Source: Anaerolineales bacterium (GTDB lineage: Bacteria > Chloroflexota > Anaerolineae > Aggregatilineales > UBA2796). Taken from it: 64,000 bases of DNA. Shown here piece after piece: positions 26,493 through 34,535 of this stretch. The position numbers and the translations under genes are program-made. The notes under the pieces are model-generated. The model was not told where the DNA came from, ran no database searches, and worked only from the letters and a program-made list of their open reading frames with translations. The stretch's first letter is position 1; each line of letters starts with the position of its first letter. The stretch is taken from positions 682,001-746,000 of the forward strand of contig JABTTZ010000002.1 of the NCBI GenBank assembly GCA_015075625.1. Reading direction: 5' to 3'.

Positions 26493-27809
26493 ATGCGTAA
26501 AAACACGCTCCGTTTTTTGACTTTGGCGGTGGTATTTGCCCTCGCCATTAGTGGTTTTGCCGTCAGCACGAAGGCGCAAACCCCGAAGCTCCGTATTTTC
26601 CTCGGCAGCGTCGGCGATGTGAAGCAGGACCAGGAAATCGTGGATCGTTGGGCAAAAGAGAACAACGTCGAAGTCGAAGTTGTCCTCGGACCGCAAAGCG
26701 CCACCGATTACCTCGCCCAGTTGCAACAGATTTTTGCGGCGAAATCTGCCGACTTGGACTTGATCCAATTCGACGTGATTTGGCCCGGGATTCTTGCCCC
26801 CCATATGCTGGACTTGGGTCCGGCGGTTGAGGCGGCTGGAATTGCCGATAAGTTCTACAGCCGGATTGTCGAAAACAACACGGTAGACGGCAAGCTGGTG
26901 GGTATCCCGTGGTTCACCGATGCTGGTCTGCTCTACTACCGCACCGACCTGCTCAAGGAATACGGCTACGATGCCGTCCCCACCTCTTGGGAAGAACTGG
27001 CAGAAGCTGCCGCCAAGATTCAAGAGGGCGAACGGGCAAAGGGCAACGCCGAATTCTGGGGCTTTGTGTGGCAAGGGAACGCCTATGAAGGCTTGACCTG
27101 CGACGCGGTGGAATGGGTGTTCGGTAACGGCGGTGGTTCCATCGTTGAGAACGATAAGACCGTCTCCATCAACAATGAAAAAGCGATTGCCGCGATTGAA
27201 CGCGCCAAGAGCTGGATCGGCACGATCTCCCCTGAGGGCGTGACGACCTACCAAGAAGAAGACGCTCGTAAGGTCTTCCAAGCAGGGAACGCCGCCTTCA
27301 TGCGCAACTGGCCCTATGCTTACGTGTTGGGCAATGGTGGCGCAGCGGGCGATCAAGAAACTGCCATTAAGGGCATGTTTGCGGTAGCTCCGCTGCCCGG
27401 TGGCGGCGCGGCGCTCGGTGGTTGGCAGTTGGGTGTCAGCGCCTACAGCGCCAATGCCGAACTCGCTTCGGAACTCGCCGTGTGGCTCACCAGCCCCGAA
27501 CAGCAGAAAGACCGTTGGCTGAAGTTGAACAACCTGCCGACGATGCCCGAAATCTACAAAGATGCGGATGTCCTTGCGGCGACGCCTTGGATTGAACCGC
27601 TCGTCCCCGTCTTCGAGAATGCCTCCCCCCGTCCCTCAACCGTGACGGCGGCGCAGTACAACGAAGTCTCCAAGTTGTTCTTCACGGCGGTGCATGATGC
27701 ATTGACCGGCAAGACCCCTGCGGCAGATGCGTTGGAAGACCTTGAGGTGAAACTGCTCGACCTCCTCGGTGAAGGCTTCGAGGCTGGTCCTCCCCCCGGC
27801 GGGATGTAA
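26493..27809 (+). CDS. ABC transporter sugar-binding protein
   Basis: Family 1 extracellular solute-binding protein, about 438 residues, like trehalose/maltose-binding proteins. Start 26493 is chosen because it gives a clean signal peptide (MRKNTLRFLTLAVVFALAIS, cleaved after a Lys-Ala-Gln region) and has GGAAGG upstream; the frame extends 24 codons further. It lacks a lipobox Cys. Motifs include DLIQFDVIWPGILAPHMLDL, IPWFTDAGLLYYRTDLLKEYG and AAFMRNWPYAY. Codon use is strongly biased, suggesting high expression. No permease or ATPase follows; a strong terminator closes it as a single-gene unit. Confidence 0.92.
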   Translation: MRKNTLRFLTLAVVFALAISGFAVSTKAQTPKLRIFLGSVGDVKQDQEIVDRWAKENNVEVEVVLGPQSATDYLAQLQQIFAAKSADLDLIQFDVIWPGILAPHMLDLGPAVEAAGIADKFYSRIVENNTVDGKLVGIPWFTDAGLLYYRTDLLKEYGYDAVPTSWEELAEAAAKIQEGERAKGNAEFWGFVWQGNAYEGLTCDAVEWVFGNGGGSIVENDKTVSINNEKAIAAIERAKSWIGTISPEGVTTYQEEDARKVFQAGNAAFMRNWPYAYVLGNGGAAGDQETAIKGMFAVAPLPGGGAALGGWQLGVSAYSANAELASELAVWLTSPEQQKDRWLKLNNLPTMPEIYKDADVLAATPWIEPLVPVFENASPRPSTVTAAQYNEVSKLFFTAVHDALTGKTPAADALEDLEVKLLDLLGEGFEAGPPPGGM

Positions 27810-27863
27810 TCTGACCCAAACCGTCCCACGCCTCACCGCGTGAGATGATTTCGCCTGTGAATT

Positions 27864-27907
27864 AAGATGAGGGGTGATTCAGCGATGGGTCACCCCTCAT
27901 CTTTGCT
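27864..27907 (+). terminator. Intrinsic terminator after the sugar-binding protein
   Basis: A perfect 14-bp stem AAGATGAGGGGTGA / TCACCCCTCATCTT with a 12-nt loop ends in a short T-containing tail. It closes the single-gene unit. Confidence 0.8.
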
Positions 27908-28054
27908 TAGAGCGTTTCAGGTCGTCCCGCCCCCCTTGCCCACCGCTTTTCCACGTTTTCCCCACTTTTCCCACTCTCCTATGGACTTCTAACGCGGCTT
28001 TGCTATGATTGATCTCATGAATGCATGTCCATTTGACATGGGAGGAATCGCGCT

Positions 28055-28393
28055 ATGCCGTTATATGAGTATCTGTGTGATAACTGTGGGGTACGTTTCG
28101 AGCATCGTCAGGGGTTCAGCGATGCCCCGCTGACGGTCTGCCCCGAATGTGAAGGGAAAGTCCATCGGGTCATTGGCACTGCCGGCGTGATCTTCAAGGG
28201 ATCGGGCTTCTACGTCACCGATAACCGCAAAAGCAGCGGGCGTCCCGCCGCCACCGCCAAAAGCGACGATGCCGCCCCCAAAACCGATTCGTCTTCATCG
28301 GGCGATTCCAGCACGGTAGCGCCGGCAGCCAACGCGGAAACGAAAGCCGAGGCAAAGACCGAGGCAAAAGCATCCGCCCCTGTCAGCGAGTGA
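28055..28393 (+). CDS. FmdB family zinc-ribbon protein
   Basis: 112 residues. The N-terminal 50 are the CxxC_CXXC_SSSS domain: MPLYEYLCDNCGVRFEHRQG, VCPECEGKVHRVIG, with four Cys for one zinc, then GVIFKGSGFYVTD. The remainder is a Ser/Ala/Lys-rich disordered tail. FmdB proteins are proposed regulators, but the function is not established. GGAGGAATC precedes the start. Its stop is close to the next gene, with which it may be cotranscribed. Confidence 0.9.
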   Translation: MPLYEYLCDNCGVRFEHRQGFSDAPLTVCPECEGKVHRVIGTAGVIFKGSGFYVTDNRKSSGRPAATAKSDDAAPKTDSSSSGDSSTVAPAANAETKAEAKTEAKASAPVSE

Positions 28394-28405
28394 CCGCCTT
28401 CACCC

Positions 28406-29665
28406 TTGCAAAACAGACGTAATGCCATTTATGGGCTGCTCATAGGCGCGTTGGTTGGTGGCTTTTTCACCGGACGCGCCTTCTTCTTTAATTTAGCCTA
28501 TCTTTTTGGCGTCCTCCTCCTCCTTTCTCTGTTGTGGGCGTGGGCGTCCATCAGCGCGGTGAACCTTTCCCGCCAAACACGGGCGCGACGCACCCAAGTG
28601 GGCAAGACCCTTGACGAGGTATTCAGCGCCCGTAACATTGGGATTCTGCCCAAGCTGTGGTTGGAAGTACGCGATCACTCCGACCTGCCCGGACACCGCC
28701 CTAGCGCCGTGGTACCCACCTTGTTTCCTAGACAGGCGTACCGCTGGTCAACAAGTACCATCTGCCAAGTGCGCGGCGAGTTCACCATCGGTCCGCTGAC
28801 GCTGATCAGCGGCGATCCCTTTGGTTTGTACCAAGTCACCCGCCATATCGGGGCAACTTCAAAGGTGTTGGTCTATCCCGCCGCCGTCCCTATTTATGAT
28901 TTTGCCCTGCCCGTCGGTGTTCTTTCTGGGGGAGATGCCCGCCGTCAACGGGCGCAAAATGTGACGACAAACGCCGCTGGAATCCGCGAGTATGCCCCCG
29001 GCGATAGCTTCAACCGGATTCATTGGAAAAGCACCGCCCGCAAAGAGAAACTGTTGGTCAAGGAATTTGAGCTTGACCCTTTAGCCGATATTTGGCTGCT
29101 TCTTGATCTGGCGGGGGCGGCGTCTTTCGCCCGCCCCTATACGCTGGATGGCAGCCACAGTGCCGATCTATTCATCCCCCCCTCAACCGTGGAATATGGT
29201 ATTGTTATTGCCACCTCGTTGGCGTCCTACTTCCTTGAAAAAGAACGGGCAATTGGCTTTGGCTGTTACAGCCCGCTGCGGCAAATCTTCCAGCCAGAGC
29301 GGGGAGCGCGGCAGTTCACCCGCATTTTGGAGACTCTTGCGCTGGCACGGGAATCCGCCATGCCTTTCTTACAAGTGGTGACAACGGAAGGTCATCATAT
29401 GGGACGGGGGACGACGCTGATCCTGATCACCGCCGACCCCACCGATGGATGGGTACGTGAGGCGCATCTTCTCGTCCGGCGGGGGGTGCGTGTGATTGCC
29501 ATTATCATCGACCCTATCAGTTTTGGGGCGGGGCATGTGCGCGGCGGGGAAGAAACACGCCGTCTATTGGAAGGCGGCGGCGTGATCACCTACCTCGTCT
29601 GTCAGGAGGATAACCTGACCGCTGTCCTAAGCCAGCGCAAGGGCGAGCGCCGTCCTATCTGGTAA
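28406..29665 (+). CDS. DUF58 domain membrane protein
   Basis: 419 residues. Two hydrophobic segments at the N-terminus (GLLIGALVGGFFTGRAFFF and AYLFGVLLLLSLLWAWASI) are followed by a cytoplasmic DUF58 domain with YAPGDSFNRIHWKSTARKEKL near residue 210. Family members often accompany MoxR ATPases and vWA proteins; no MoxR is adjacent here. The start is a TTG at 28406: the in-frame stop at 28391 excludes any earlier start and no ATG or GTG occurs nearby. The true start could be downstream. Confidence 0.85.
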   Translation: MQNRRNAIYGLLIGALVGGFFTGRAFFFNLAYLFGVLLLLSLLWAWASISAVNLSRQTRARRTQVGKTLDEVFSARNIGILPKLWLEVRDHSDLPGHRPSAVVPTLFPRQAYRWSTSTICQVRGEFTIGPLTLISGDPFGLYQVTRHIGATSKVLVYPAAVPIYDFALPVGVLSGGDARRQRAQNVTTNAAGIREYAPGDSFNRIHWKSTARKEKLLVKEFELDPLADIWLLLDLAGAASFARPYTLDGSHSADLFIPPSTVEYGIVIATSLASYFLEKERAIGFGCYSPLRQIFQPERGARQFTRILETLALARESAMPFLQVVTTEGHHMGRGTTLILITADPTDGWVREAHLLVRRGVRVIAIIIDPISFGAGHVRGGEETRRLLEGGGVITYLVCQEDNLTAVLSQRKGERRPIW

Positions 29666-29715
29666 TCTCCAACGTCAATTTGCCGAATGCCCCTCAGATG
29701 TGTCACATTAGGGGT

Positions 29716-30996
29716 ATGACAGAACGCATTACGATTCTTGAAGACCAACGGATCATCCTCGGCGTCACCGGCAGCATCGCCAGCTACAAGGCGGCTGATC
29801 TTGCCAGCAAACTGGTGCAGGCGGGCGCTACGCTGGATGTGATCCTCACCGAGTCTGCCCAAAAATTTATCACCCCGCTCACCTTTCAGGCGGTGACCGG
29901 ACGTCCTGTATATACCGACATATGGGCGACGGAATCGAGCGGCGGGCTGCCCACCCACATTGCCCACATTGGCTTAGCAGAAGGGGCGAATCTCTTTGTG
30001 ATTGCCCCCGCCACCGCCCATCATATTGCAAAACTGGCAAATGGCTTGGCAGATGATCTCCTCTCCATCACCGCGTTGGGTGTCTCTTGCCCGCTGATTA
30101 TTGCCCCAGCGATGGATGGGCATATGTACCATCACCCCGCCACCCAAGAGAACCTCCGCCGTCTGCGCGAACGCGGAGCGATCATCATTGAACCGGAAAG
30201 CGGGCGAATGGCATCAGGGATGGTTAGCGTCGGGCGCTTGCCGGAAGTTCTCACCCTGATCGGCGTCATTCGCCACCACTTGGGACGCGAATGGGGGGCG
30301 CTGACGGATCGGCGGATCGTCGTCACGGCGGGCGGTACGCGGGAGGCAATCGATCCGGTGCGTTTCATCTCCAACCATTCCTCCGGGCGGCAGGGGTACG
30401 CCGTAGCGCAGGCGGCGCTGGATGCCGGAGCAACCGTCACCCTCATCACCACCCCAACGGGCTTGCCGCAGCCCGTTGGCGCAAGGGTAATCCTTGTCGA
30501 AAGCGCCGCCGAGATGCTTGACGCCGTGTTGGATCACGTCAACGGGGCGGATGCCCTGATCATGGCGGCAGCAGTGGCAGATTTTCGCCCCCTTGAGGTT
30601 GCCGATCAAAAAATTAAAAAGAAAACAAAAACGCTGGCACTGGAACTAGCGCGGACGGAGGATGTGTTGGAAACCGTTGGCAAACGCCGCCACGAGACGG
30701 GCGATCCCCGCGTGTTAGTTGGTTTTGCCGCCGAAACGCAAGATTTGCTGCGCAACGCCCGCGCCAAACTGGAGAAGAAAAATACCGATTTCATCGTCGC
30801 TAACGATGTCTCACAGACGGGGGCAGGCTTTGGGGTAGAGACCAATATCGTCACCATCTTGGGCGCTGATGGCAGCGCCGTATCGCTCCCCCAACAAACG
30901 AAAACAAGCGTTGCCGAGGCAATTATCCAGCGGGTGGCGGCACGCTTGCAGACGATTCCCCGCCGTCCAGAACTCCCCGAAAATGATGGCGGATAG
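29716..30996 (+). CDS. coaBC: Bifunctional phosphopantothenoylcysteine decarboxylase / phosphopantothenate-cysteine ligase
   Basis: Two steps of CoA synthesis in one protein of about 426 residues. The N-terminal flavoprotein CoaC has ILGVTGSIASYKAADLASKL, HIAHIGLAEGANLFVIAPAT and the PAMDGHMYHHPATQ active-site loop. The C-terminal CoaB has VTAGGTREAIDPVRFISNHS and SSGRQGYAVAQAAL, DALIMAAAVADFRP and KIKKKTKTLALELARTEDVL. Start 29716 is preferred because the flavoprotein core begins there; 12 more codons are open upstream. A bidirectional terminator follows. Confidence 0.95.
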   Translation: MTERITILEDQRIILGVTGSIASYKAADLASKLVQAGATLDVILTESAQKFITPLTFQAVTGRPVYTDIWATESSGGLPTHIAHIGLAEGANLFVIAPATAHHIAKLANGLADDLLSITALGVSCPLIIAPAMDGHMYHHPATQENLRRLRERGAIIIEPESGRMASGMVSVGRLPEVLTLIGVIRHHLGREWGALTDRRIVVTAGGTREAIDPVRFISNHSSGRQGYAVAQAALDAGATVTLITTPTGLPQPVGARVILVESAAEMLDAVLDHVNGADALIMAAAVADFRPLEVADQKIKKKTKTLALELARTEDVLETVGKRRHETGDPRVLVGFAAETQDLLRNARAKLEKKNTDFIVANDVSQTGAGFGVETNIVTILGADGSAVSLPQQTKTSVAEAIIQRVAARLQTIPRRPELPENDGG

Positions 30997-31030
30997 GGGG
31001 TTCCTCCGCGCCCTCCAAACAACAGAAAAC

Positions 31031-31059
31031 AAAAACCCCCACTTACAGCAGGGGTTTTT
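31031..31059. terminator. Bidirectional intrinsic terminator
   Basis: AAAAACCCC (31031-31039) and GGGGTTTTT (31051-31059) form a 9-bp stem usable on both strands. On the plus strand it ends coaBC; on the minus strand it ends the small transcription unit at 31.03-31.2 kb. Confidence 0.85.
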
Positions 31060-31080
31060 GTCGCGCTCTGGGTTGTCTAC

Positions 31081-31134
31081 TCAGTTGTCTGAGTGGAGGA
31101 AACCCAGAGCGCTAGGCATGTCAGCCTGAAACAC
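31081..31134 (-). CDS. Putative 17-residue microprotein or regulatory uORF
   Basis: GTG at 31134 opens a 17-codon frame, read from the gene as VFQADMPSALGFLHSDN. AAGGAGGTGATCC (31148-31136), complementary to the full 16S rRNA 3' end, gives a 7-nt spacing from AAGGAGG to the GTG, which is optimal. The ORF runs into the outer 3' arm of the nested hairpin, so ribosomes would affect folding. It has no repeated amino acid, so it is not an obvious attenuator. Confidence 0.4.
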   Translation of the reverse strand: MFQADMPSALGFLHSDN

Positions 31135-31202
31135 TGGATCACCTCCTTCCACTAGTTAACGAACTCTGTAGGGGTGAGGAAACTTTCCCACACACAGGTG
31201 CG

Positions 31203-31231
31203 ATTATGAGGCAAAACGGATAGCTTGTCAA
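31203..31231 (-). promoter_or_regulatory. Near-consensus promoter of the small transcription unit
   Basis: On the minus strand TTGACA (31231-31226), a 17-bp spacer and CATAAT (31208-31203): 11 of 12 consensus bases at optimal spacing. It lies in the gap after the WD40 gene and points toward the small unit. This is the best promoter match I found in the window. Confidence 0.7.
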
Positions 31232-31264
31232 CTGGTTTCTCAAAAGTTGTACGAACAATCCCCG

Positions 31265-32356
31265 TTACCGCTTCGGCACACCCCAGACGCGCACCGCGCC
31301 ATCCCCTCCAGCGGTGATCACAAACCGTCCGCTGGCGCTGAATTCAACATGGTATGCCCACCCGCTGGGAAGCGGCAGCAGCGCTTTCCCTGTGCGGGCA
31401 TCCCATACCACCGTGCGATCCGCGCCAGCAGTGGCAAAAAGCGACCCATCGGGGCTGAAGGCGAGATCAAAAATCGTTCCCGTATGCCCTTTCGTCGCCT
31501 CGCCCAGTTCGCCCGTTACCGCATCCCACAGCCAGACGACGCCGCTGTCGGTAATCGTGATCAGGTGTTCCCCATTGGGGGCGTAATATACGTGTGTCAC
31601 GGGTGCGCTGTGAACAAGCCGCAGCGTGGGGCTGCCCAAGCGAATATCCCATACCAAAACAATCGACTCATGGGCGGCGGCAACCCGAAGATCATCGGGC
31701 GAAACATCCATTGCCGCAACCGGACCGTTGTGCCGTAGCGTCGTGATCTGGCTCAGCGCCATTGCATTGGCGGGGTTCAGCGATGCCGCATTCGCCAGTT
31801 TGTCTTGAATCTCGGCAAACGCCGTCGCCCCGGCGCTAATTGTGGCATTCACCGCCGCTGTTGCCATGCCTTCGGCGGTAGCGGTTTGGGCGGCTTTGTC
31901 CAAGCCGGCTTGCGCTGTCCATGTCAGGCGCACAATCGCCTCTGTCGCCCGCCCCTCGTTTTGGGCGGTGGCAGTGTAGGCGGCGTTTGTTGCCTCTGCC
32001 TTCGTCCGCTCTGGGATGGCGGTCAACGTCAGGTTAATTCCCAGACGCTCAAGCGTTCCGGCGGCGCGGGCGGTCTCGTTCAACAGCACGCCAACTCCTT
32101 TCTCAAGCGTGGCGCGGCTCTCTGCCGTCGCTGTGATTGCCTGCCCAACCACTGTCCCAATGATTGCCGTCGCCGTCCTTTCAGCGTTGGCAAGGGCGGC
32201 GGCTTCCGTCAGGCGGGCGTTCACCGTCCCGTTTACATCGGGGGTATCGGCAACATTCACTGTGTTGCTCATGGCGGGAATGGTCAAACTGAGGATCATC
32301 ACCACCAGCAGTGCGGCGATGGTGATGAGGTAAACGACATTCCGACGGTTGCTCAC
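31265..32356 (-). CDS. Membrane-anchored WD40-repeat protein
   Basis: 363 residues. An N-terminal helix (VVYLITIAALLVVMILSLTI) anchors an extracytoplasmic part rich in Ala/Thr (about 40-200, predicted helical with TATA-type repeats). Four WD40-like blades follow at the C-terminus, such as VAAMDVSPDDLRVAAAHESIV and IFDLAFSPDGSLFATAGADR, ending in a WGV motif. Too few blades for a closed propeller on its own, so it may oligomerise or the helical part may complete it. Function unknown. Confidence 0.85.
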   Translation of the reverse strand: MSNRRNVVYLITIAALLVVMILSLTIPAMSNTVNVADTPDVNGTVNARLTEAAALANAERTATAIIGTVVGQAITATAESRATLEKGVGVLLNETARAAGTLERLGINLTLTAIPERTKAEATNAAYTATAQNEGRATEAIVRLTWTAQAGLDKAAQTATAEGMATAAVNATISAGATAFAEIQDKLANAASLNPANAMALSQITTLRHNGPVAAMDVSPDDLRVAAAHESIVLVWDIRLGSPTLRLVHSAPVTHVYYAPNGEHLITITDSGVVWLWDAVTGELGEATKGHTGTIFDLAFSPDGSLFATAGADRTVVWDARTGKALLPLPSGWAYHVEFSASGRFVITAGGDGAVRVWGVPKR

Positions 32357-32409
32357 GAGCGCCTCACCTAGGGCAATAATGACAGCAAATCAGATGTTCT
32401 ATTTTAACA

Positions 32410-32442
32410 CAAAAGAAATGCCGAGGGGAAGGTTGCCCTCGG
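32410..32442 (-). terminator. Terminator after the receiver-kinase gene
   Basis: On the minus strand CCGAGGG and CCCTCGG arms (32442-32421) enclose an 8-nt loop and are followed by a T-rich CATTTCTTTT. It lies just after the 32467-33564 gene stop. Confidence 0.65.
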
Positions 32443-32466
32443 CGGGGATCACGCTGCTGGTCAGTT

Positions 32467-33564
32467 TTACCCCGCCGCCGCCATGTGGCGAGCAGCAAGG
32501 GGAAGGCGGATCGTTGCCAACGCGCCCCCTTCGGGGAGGTTGGCAAGACTAATCTCTCCCTTATGCAGCGCTAAGATCGTCCGTGTGATGAACAACCCCC
32601 ATCCCTTGCCGTGTGCGCCGCTTTGGGGAGGGGCTTTCGTCGTCAGACCGGGGGTGAACGGACGCGCCAGTACCTCTCGTGGGAAGCCTTGCCCCTGATC
32701 GGCAACACTGATCAAAACCGTCCCATTCACGGCAAGGCTCACCTGCACTTTGGGGCTTGCCTCTACCGCATTGCGCACCACATTAAACACTGCCCGATAG
32801 AGATCGCGCTCTGACCCTGTGACAAGAACCGTCTCTGCCGGAGCGCGGAAGGTGACGCGGGCGCGGGGAGCAAGCCGCTGGATGTCTTCCACCACCCGTT
32901 CTAAGAGGTCGCCCATGTCAATGCGCTGGTTCGTCTCGCCCGCCGCCGGAAATTCCTTCACCCGTGCAAGGACGGAGAGCAGATCGTCAAGGCTGGTCTC
33001 TAGATCGCTAAAATTCTCGTGGATTGTATTCGGGATGCGCTCTTGTTCTTTCATCGAATCGAGATTCAAGCGAATGGCTTGCGTGATGTTTGAAAGCTCA
33101 TGACGCAGACCAGTCAGCAGATCGCTGATCACGGCGTGCGATTCCCCACCAATAGCGTCAATTTGGGTGAGCATCCGCGCTGCCCGCAGTTCGTTGAGCC
33201 GCGTCAGCCCCCGCCCAATCAGATCGCGCACGTCATTTTGGCTGAAGGGTTTCTTCAAGTAGGCATACGCCCCAGCGTTGATCGCCTCTAGGCTGCTTTC
33301 GAGGTCTGCTGCCGCGCTGATGAGGGCAATGGGCATCTCTGGAACGCGAGTGCGAATCGCCTTTAGCAGTTCAATCCCGCTCATCTCTGGCATCCACACA
33401 TCAGTAATAACCAGATCAACAGGGGGAGTGCGCCGCTCAATCACATCTAACGCTTCCGAACCGCCTGTAGCCTGCAAGACAGCGCAGCCAAGCATACGAA
33501 CTTGCGCACCTAAAAGGAGGCGATGCTGCGGATTATCATCAACAATCAACACTTGAGGTTGCAT
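32467..33564 (-). CDS. Receiver-first hybrid histidine kinase
   Basis: 365 residues. An N-terminal receiver domain (about 1-120) has VLIVDDNPQHR, the phosphoacceptor Asp in DLVITDVWMPEMSG, and the conserved Lys in AYLKKPFSQND. A kinase follows: LLTGLRHELSNITQAIRLNL carries the likely phosphoacceptor His, then HATPase boxes LYRAVFNVVRNAVEAS, SVADQGQGFP and GKGWGLFITRTILALHKG. The receiver precedes the kinase, opposite to most hybrids, so the Asp may gate kinase activity. No sensor domain or membrane segment; it likely relays another kinase signal. Confidence 0.9.
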   Translation of the reverse strand: MQPQVLIVDDNPQHRLLLGAQVRMLGCAVLQATGGSEALDVIERRTPPVDLVITDVWMPEMSGIELLKAIRTRVPEMPIALISAAADLESSLEAINAGAYAYLKKPFSQNDVRDLIGRGLTRLNELRAARMLTQIDAIGGESHAVISDLLTGLRHELSNITQAIRLNLDSMKEQERIPNTIHENFSDLETSLDDLLSVLARVKEFPAAGETNQRIDMGDLLERVVEDIQRLAPRARVTFRAPAETVLVTGSERDLYRAVFNVVRNAVEASPKVQVSLAVNGTVLISVADQGQGFPREVLARPFTPGLTTKAPPQSGAHGKGWGLFITRTILALHKGEISLANLPEGGALATIRLPLAARHMAAAG

Positions 33565-33675
33565 AGCGTTTTCTCGCGGAATGAACGACCATAAATCCCA
33601 AATCTAATGATAGTGAAAGATAAGTCTAGAGAGGATAACAAAGTCGTTCGGGAAACGGTGGTTGGGGGAAGCATC

Positions 33676-33798
33676 GGGAGTGTCTAATATCGGGGGACAG
33701 CCCTCATCCCTCTAGCCTCCTTCTCCCGCTGTTGGCGGGAGAAGGAGGGAGATTTCTGGGAGGCTGCGCCTCCCACCCCCATCCTTTTAGACACGCCC
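33676..33798. mobile_element. Inverted-repeat element with GTGTCTAA/TTAGACAC ends
   Basis: 12-bp ends GGGAGTGTCTAA (33676-33687) and TTAGACACGCCC (33787-33798) match as inverted repeats with one mismatch. The interior has two stems, CTTCTCCCGC/GCGGGAGAAG and GGGAGGC/GCCTCCC. No coding capacity and no clear target duplication. The interior style resembles the TTACGCA-ended elements but the ends differ, so it may be a separate MITE-like family. Confidence 0.5.
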
Positions 33799-33846
33799 AA
33801 AGCACCTTAGCAACCATCTCGTCTACCTTTTAGGGTATATTAATTA

Positions 33847-33990
33847 CTCACCTTACGCACAGACCCTCACCCCCTAACCCCCTCTCCCGCCACGCGGGAG
33901 AGGGGGAATGCACTTTTTTGAGGGGGCTTCCCCCTCAAACTGCCCCTTTCGACGAATACGGGGTGAACAAACCCAACTGCGTAAGGTGAG
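33847..33990. mobile_element. MITE-like element with 13-bp inverted repeats and 7-bp target duplication
   Basis: CTCACCTTACGCA (33847-33859) and TGCGTAAGGTGAG (33978-33990) are perfect 13-bp inverted ends. TTAATTA flanks both sides as a direct repeat (33840-33846 and 33991-33997), the expected result of transposition into an A/T-rich site. The 144-bp element has no coding capacity. It folds internally into CTCTCCCGC/GCGGGAGAG and TTTGAGGGGG/CCCCCTCAAA hairpins. Related copies lie at 14610-14739 and probably 51073-51201. It needs a transposase in trans, none of which is in the window. Confidence 0.72.
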
Positions 33991-34031
33991 TTAATTAGGC
34001 TCACTGCAAGGCAACAGGTGGTCTGAATTTT

Positions 34032-34367
34032 ATGCCAGAAACTTCTACCTTCAACGAGCGCGTTTATGCCCTTGTGCGGCGCGTCCCATCGGGACGGGTA
34101 ATCACCTATGGGCTGGTGGCACTTATCTTACAAGCGCCGCAAGGGGCGCGGGCGGTGGGATGGGCGCTCAGCGCCTTGCCCACACGCTCCACCGTCCCCT
34201 GGCAGCGTGTCGTCAACAGCAAGCGGCAGATCAGTCCACGTGGGGATGATCACACTCACCTACTCCAACGAAGTCTCTTGGAGGGCGAAGGGATTGTTTT
34301 TGAGGGAGAGACAATCCCTATCCGCTTTTTCCTCAGCGGGGAGGCGGAGCTTCTTTCCCAACCCTGA
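34032..34367 (+). CDS. Alkyltransferase-like protein (MGMT fold, no acceptor cysteine)
   Basis: 111 residues covering only the DNA-binding domain of O6-alkylguanine transferases. FNERVYALVRRVPSGRVITYG and GARAVGWALSALP are present, but the acceptor motif PCHRV is replaced by PWQRVVNSKRQISPRG. A Trp in place of Cys is the hallmark of ATL proteins, which bind O6-alkylguanine, bend DNA and recruit nucleotide-excision repair without removing the alkyl group. It is followed by a cysteine desulfurase gene after a 168-bp gap. Confidence 0.9.
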   Translation: MPETSTFNERVYALVRRVPSGRVITYGLVALILQAPQGARAVGWALSALPTRSTVPWQRVVNSKRQISPRGDDHTHLLQRSLLEGEGIVFEGETIPIRFFLSGEAELLSQP

Positions 34368-34535
34368 TTCTCTCTCCATTTACAACTGAAAGCATCAGGG
34401 TATTCCTACACGGTGCGCGGTGGCATTGGATTGGTTTCCTCTTGATTCTACGCCCAATTAGGACGAAAATGATCACAATCACATCGTTACCATGGCGATA
34501 ACGCTCAAAAAATCTGAAGAAAGGTCTTTTTTACA

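Larger units (their letters stand above)
31028..31196 (-). ncRNA. Candidate small RNA / microprotein transcript, about 165 nt
   Basis: A minus-strand promoter (31203-31231) directs a transcript that ends at the terminator 31031-31059 and is not followed by any minus-strand gene. Inside are an unusually complete Shine-Dalgarno sequence, a 17-codon ORF (31081-31134) and a nested hairpin. The outer arms GCGCTCTGGGTT and AACCCAGAGCGC (31063-31074 with 31101-31112) enclose inner arms ACTCAG and CTGAGT (31079-31084, 31089-31094). I do not recognise it as any known RNA. It may be a regulatory RNA, a microprotein gene or both. Confidence 0.5.
33565..34031. other. Gene-free region made of two inverted-repeat elements
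   Basis: The 467-bp gap between the receiver-kinase and alkyltransferase-like genes contains two separate elements (33676-33798 and 33847-33990) described below, and A/T-rich flanks. No coding frame is convincing. The A/T-rich 33565-33660 presumably holds the kinase promoter, but no clear hexamers were found. Confidence 0.6.

Noticed and set aside
31134-31148. 15-nt match to the 3' end of 16S rRNA on the plus strand
   Set aside because: No further 16S-like sequence precedes it. On the minus strand the same bases are an ideal Shine-Dalgarno at perfect spacing from a start codon behind a consensus promoter, which explains it better than an rRNA remnant.
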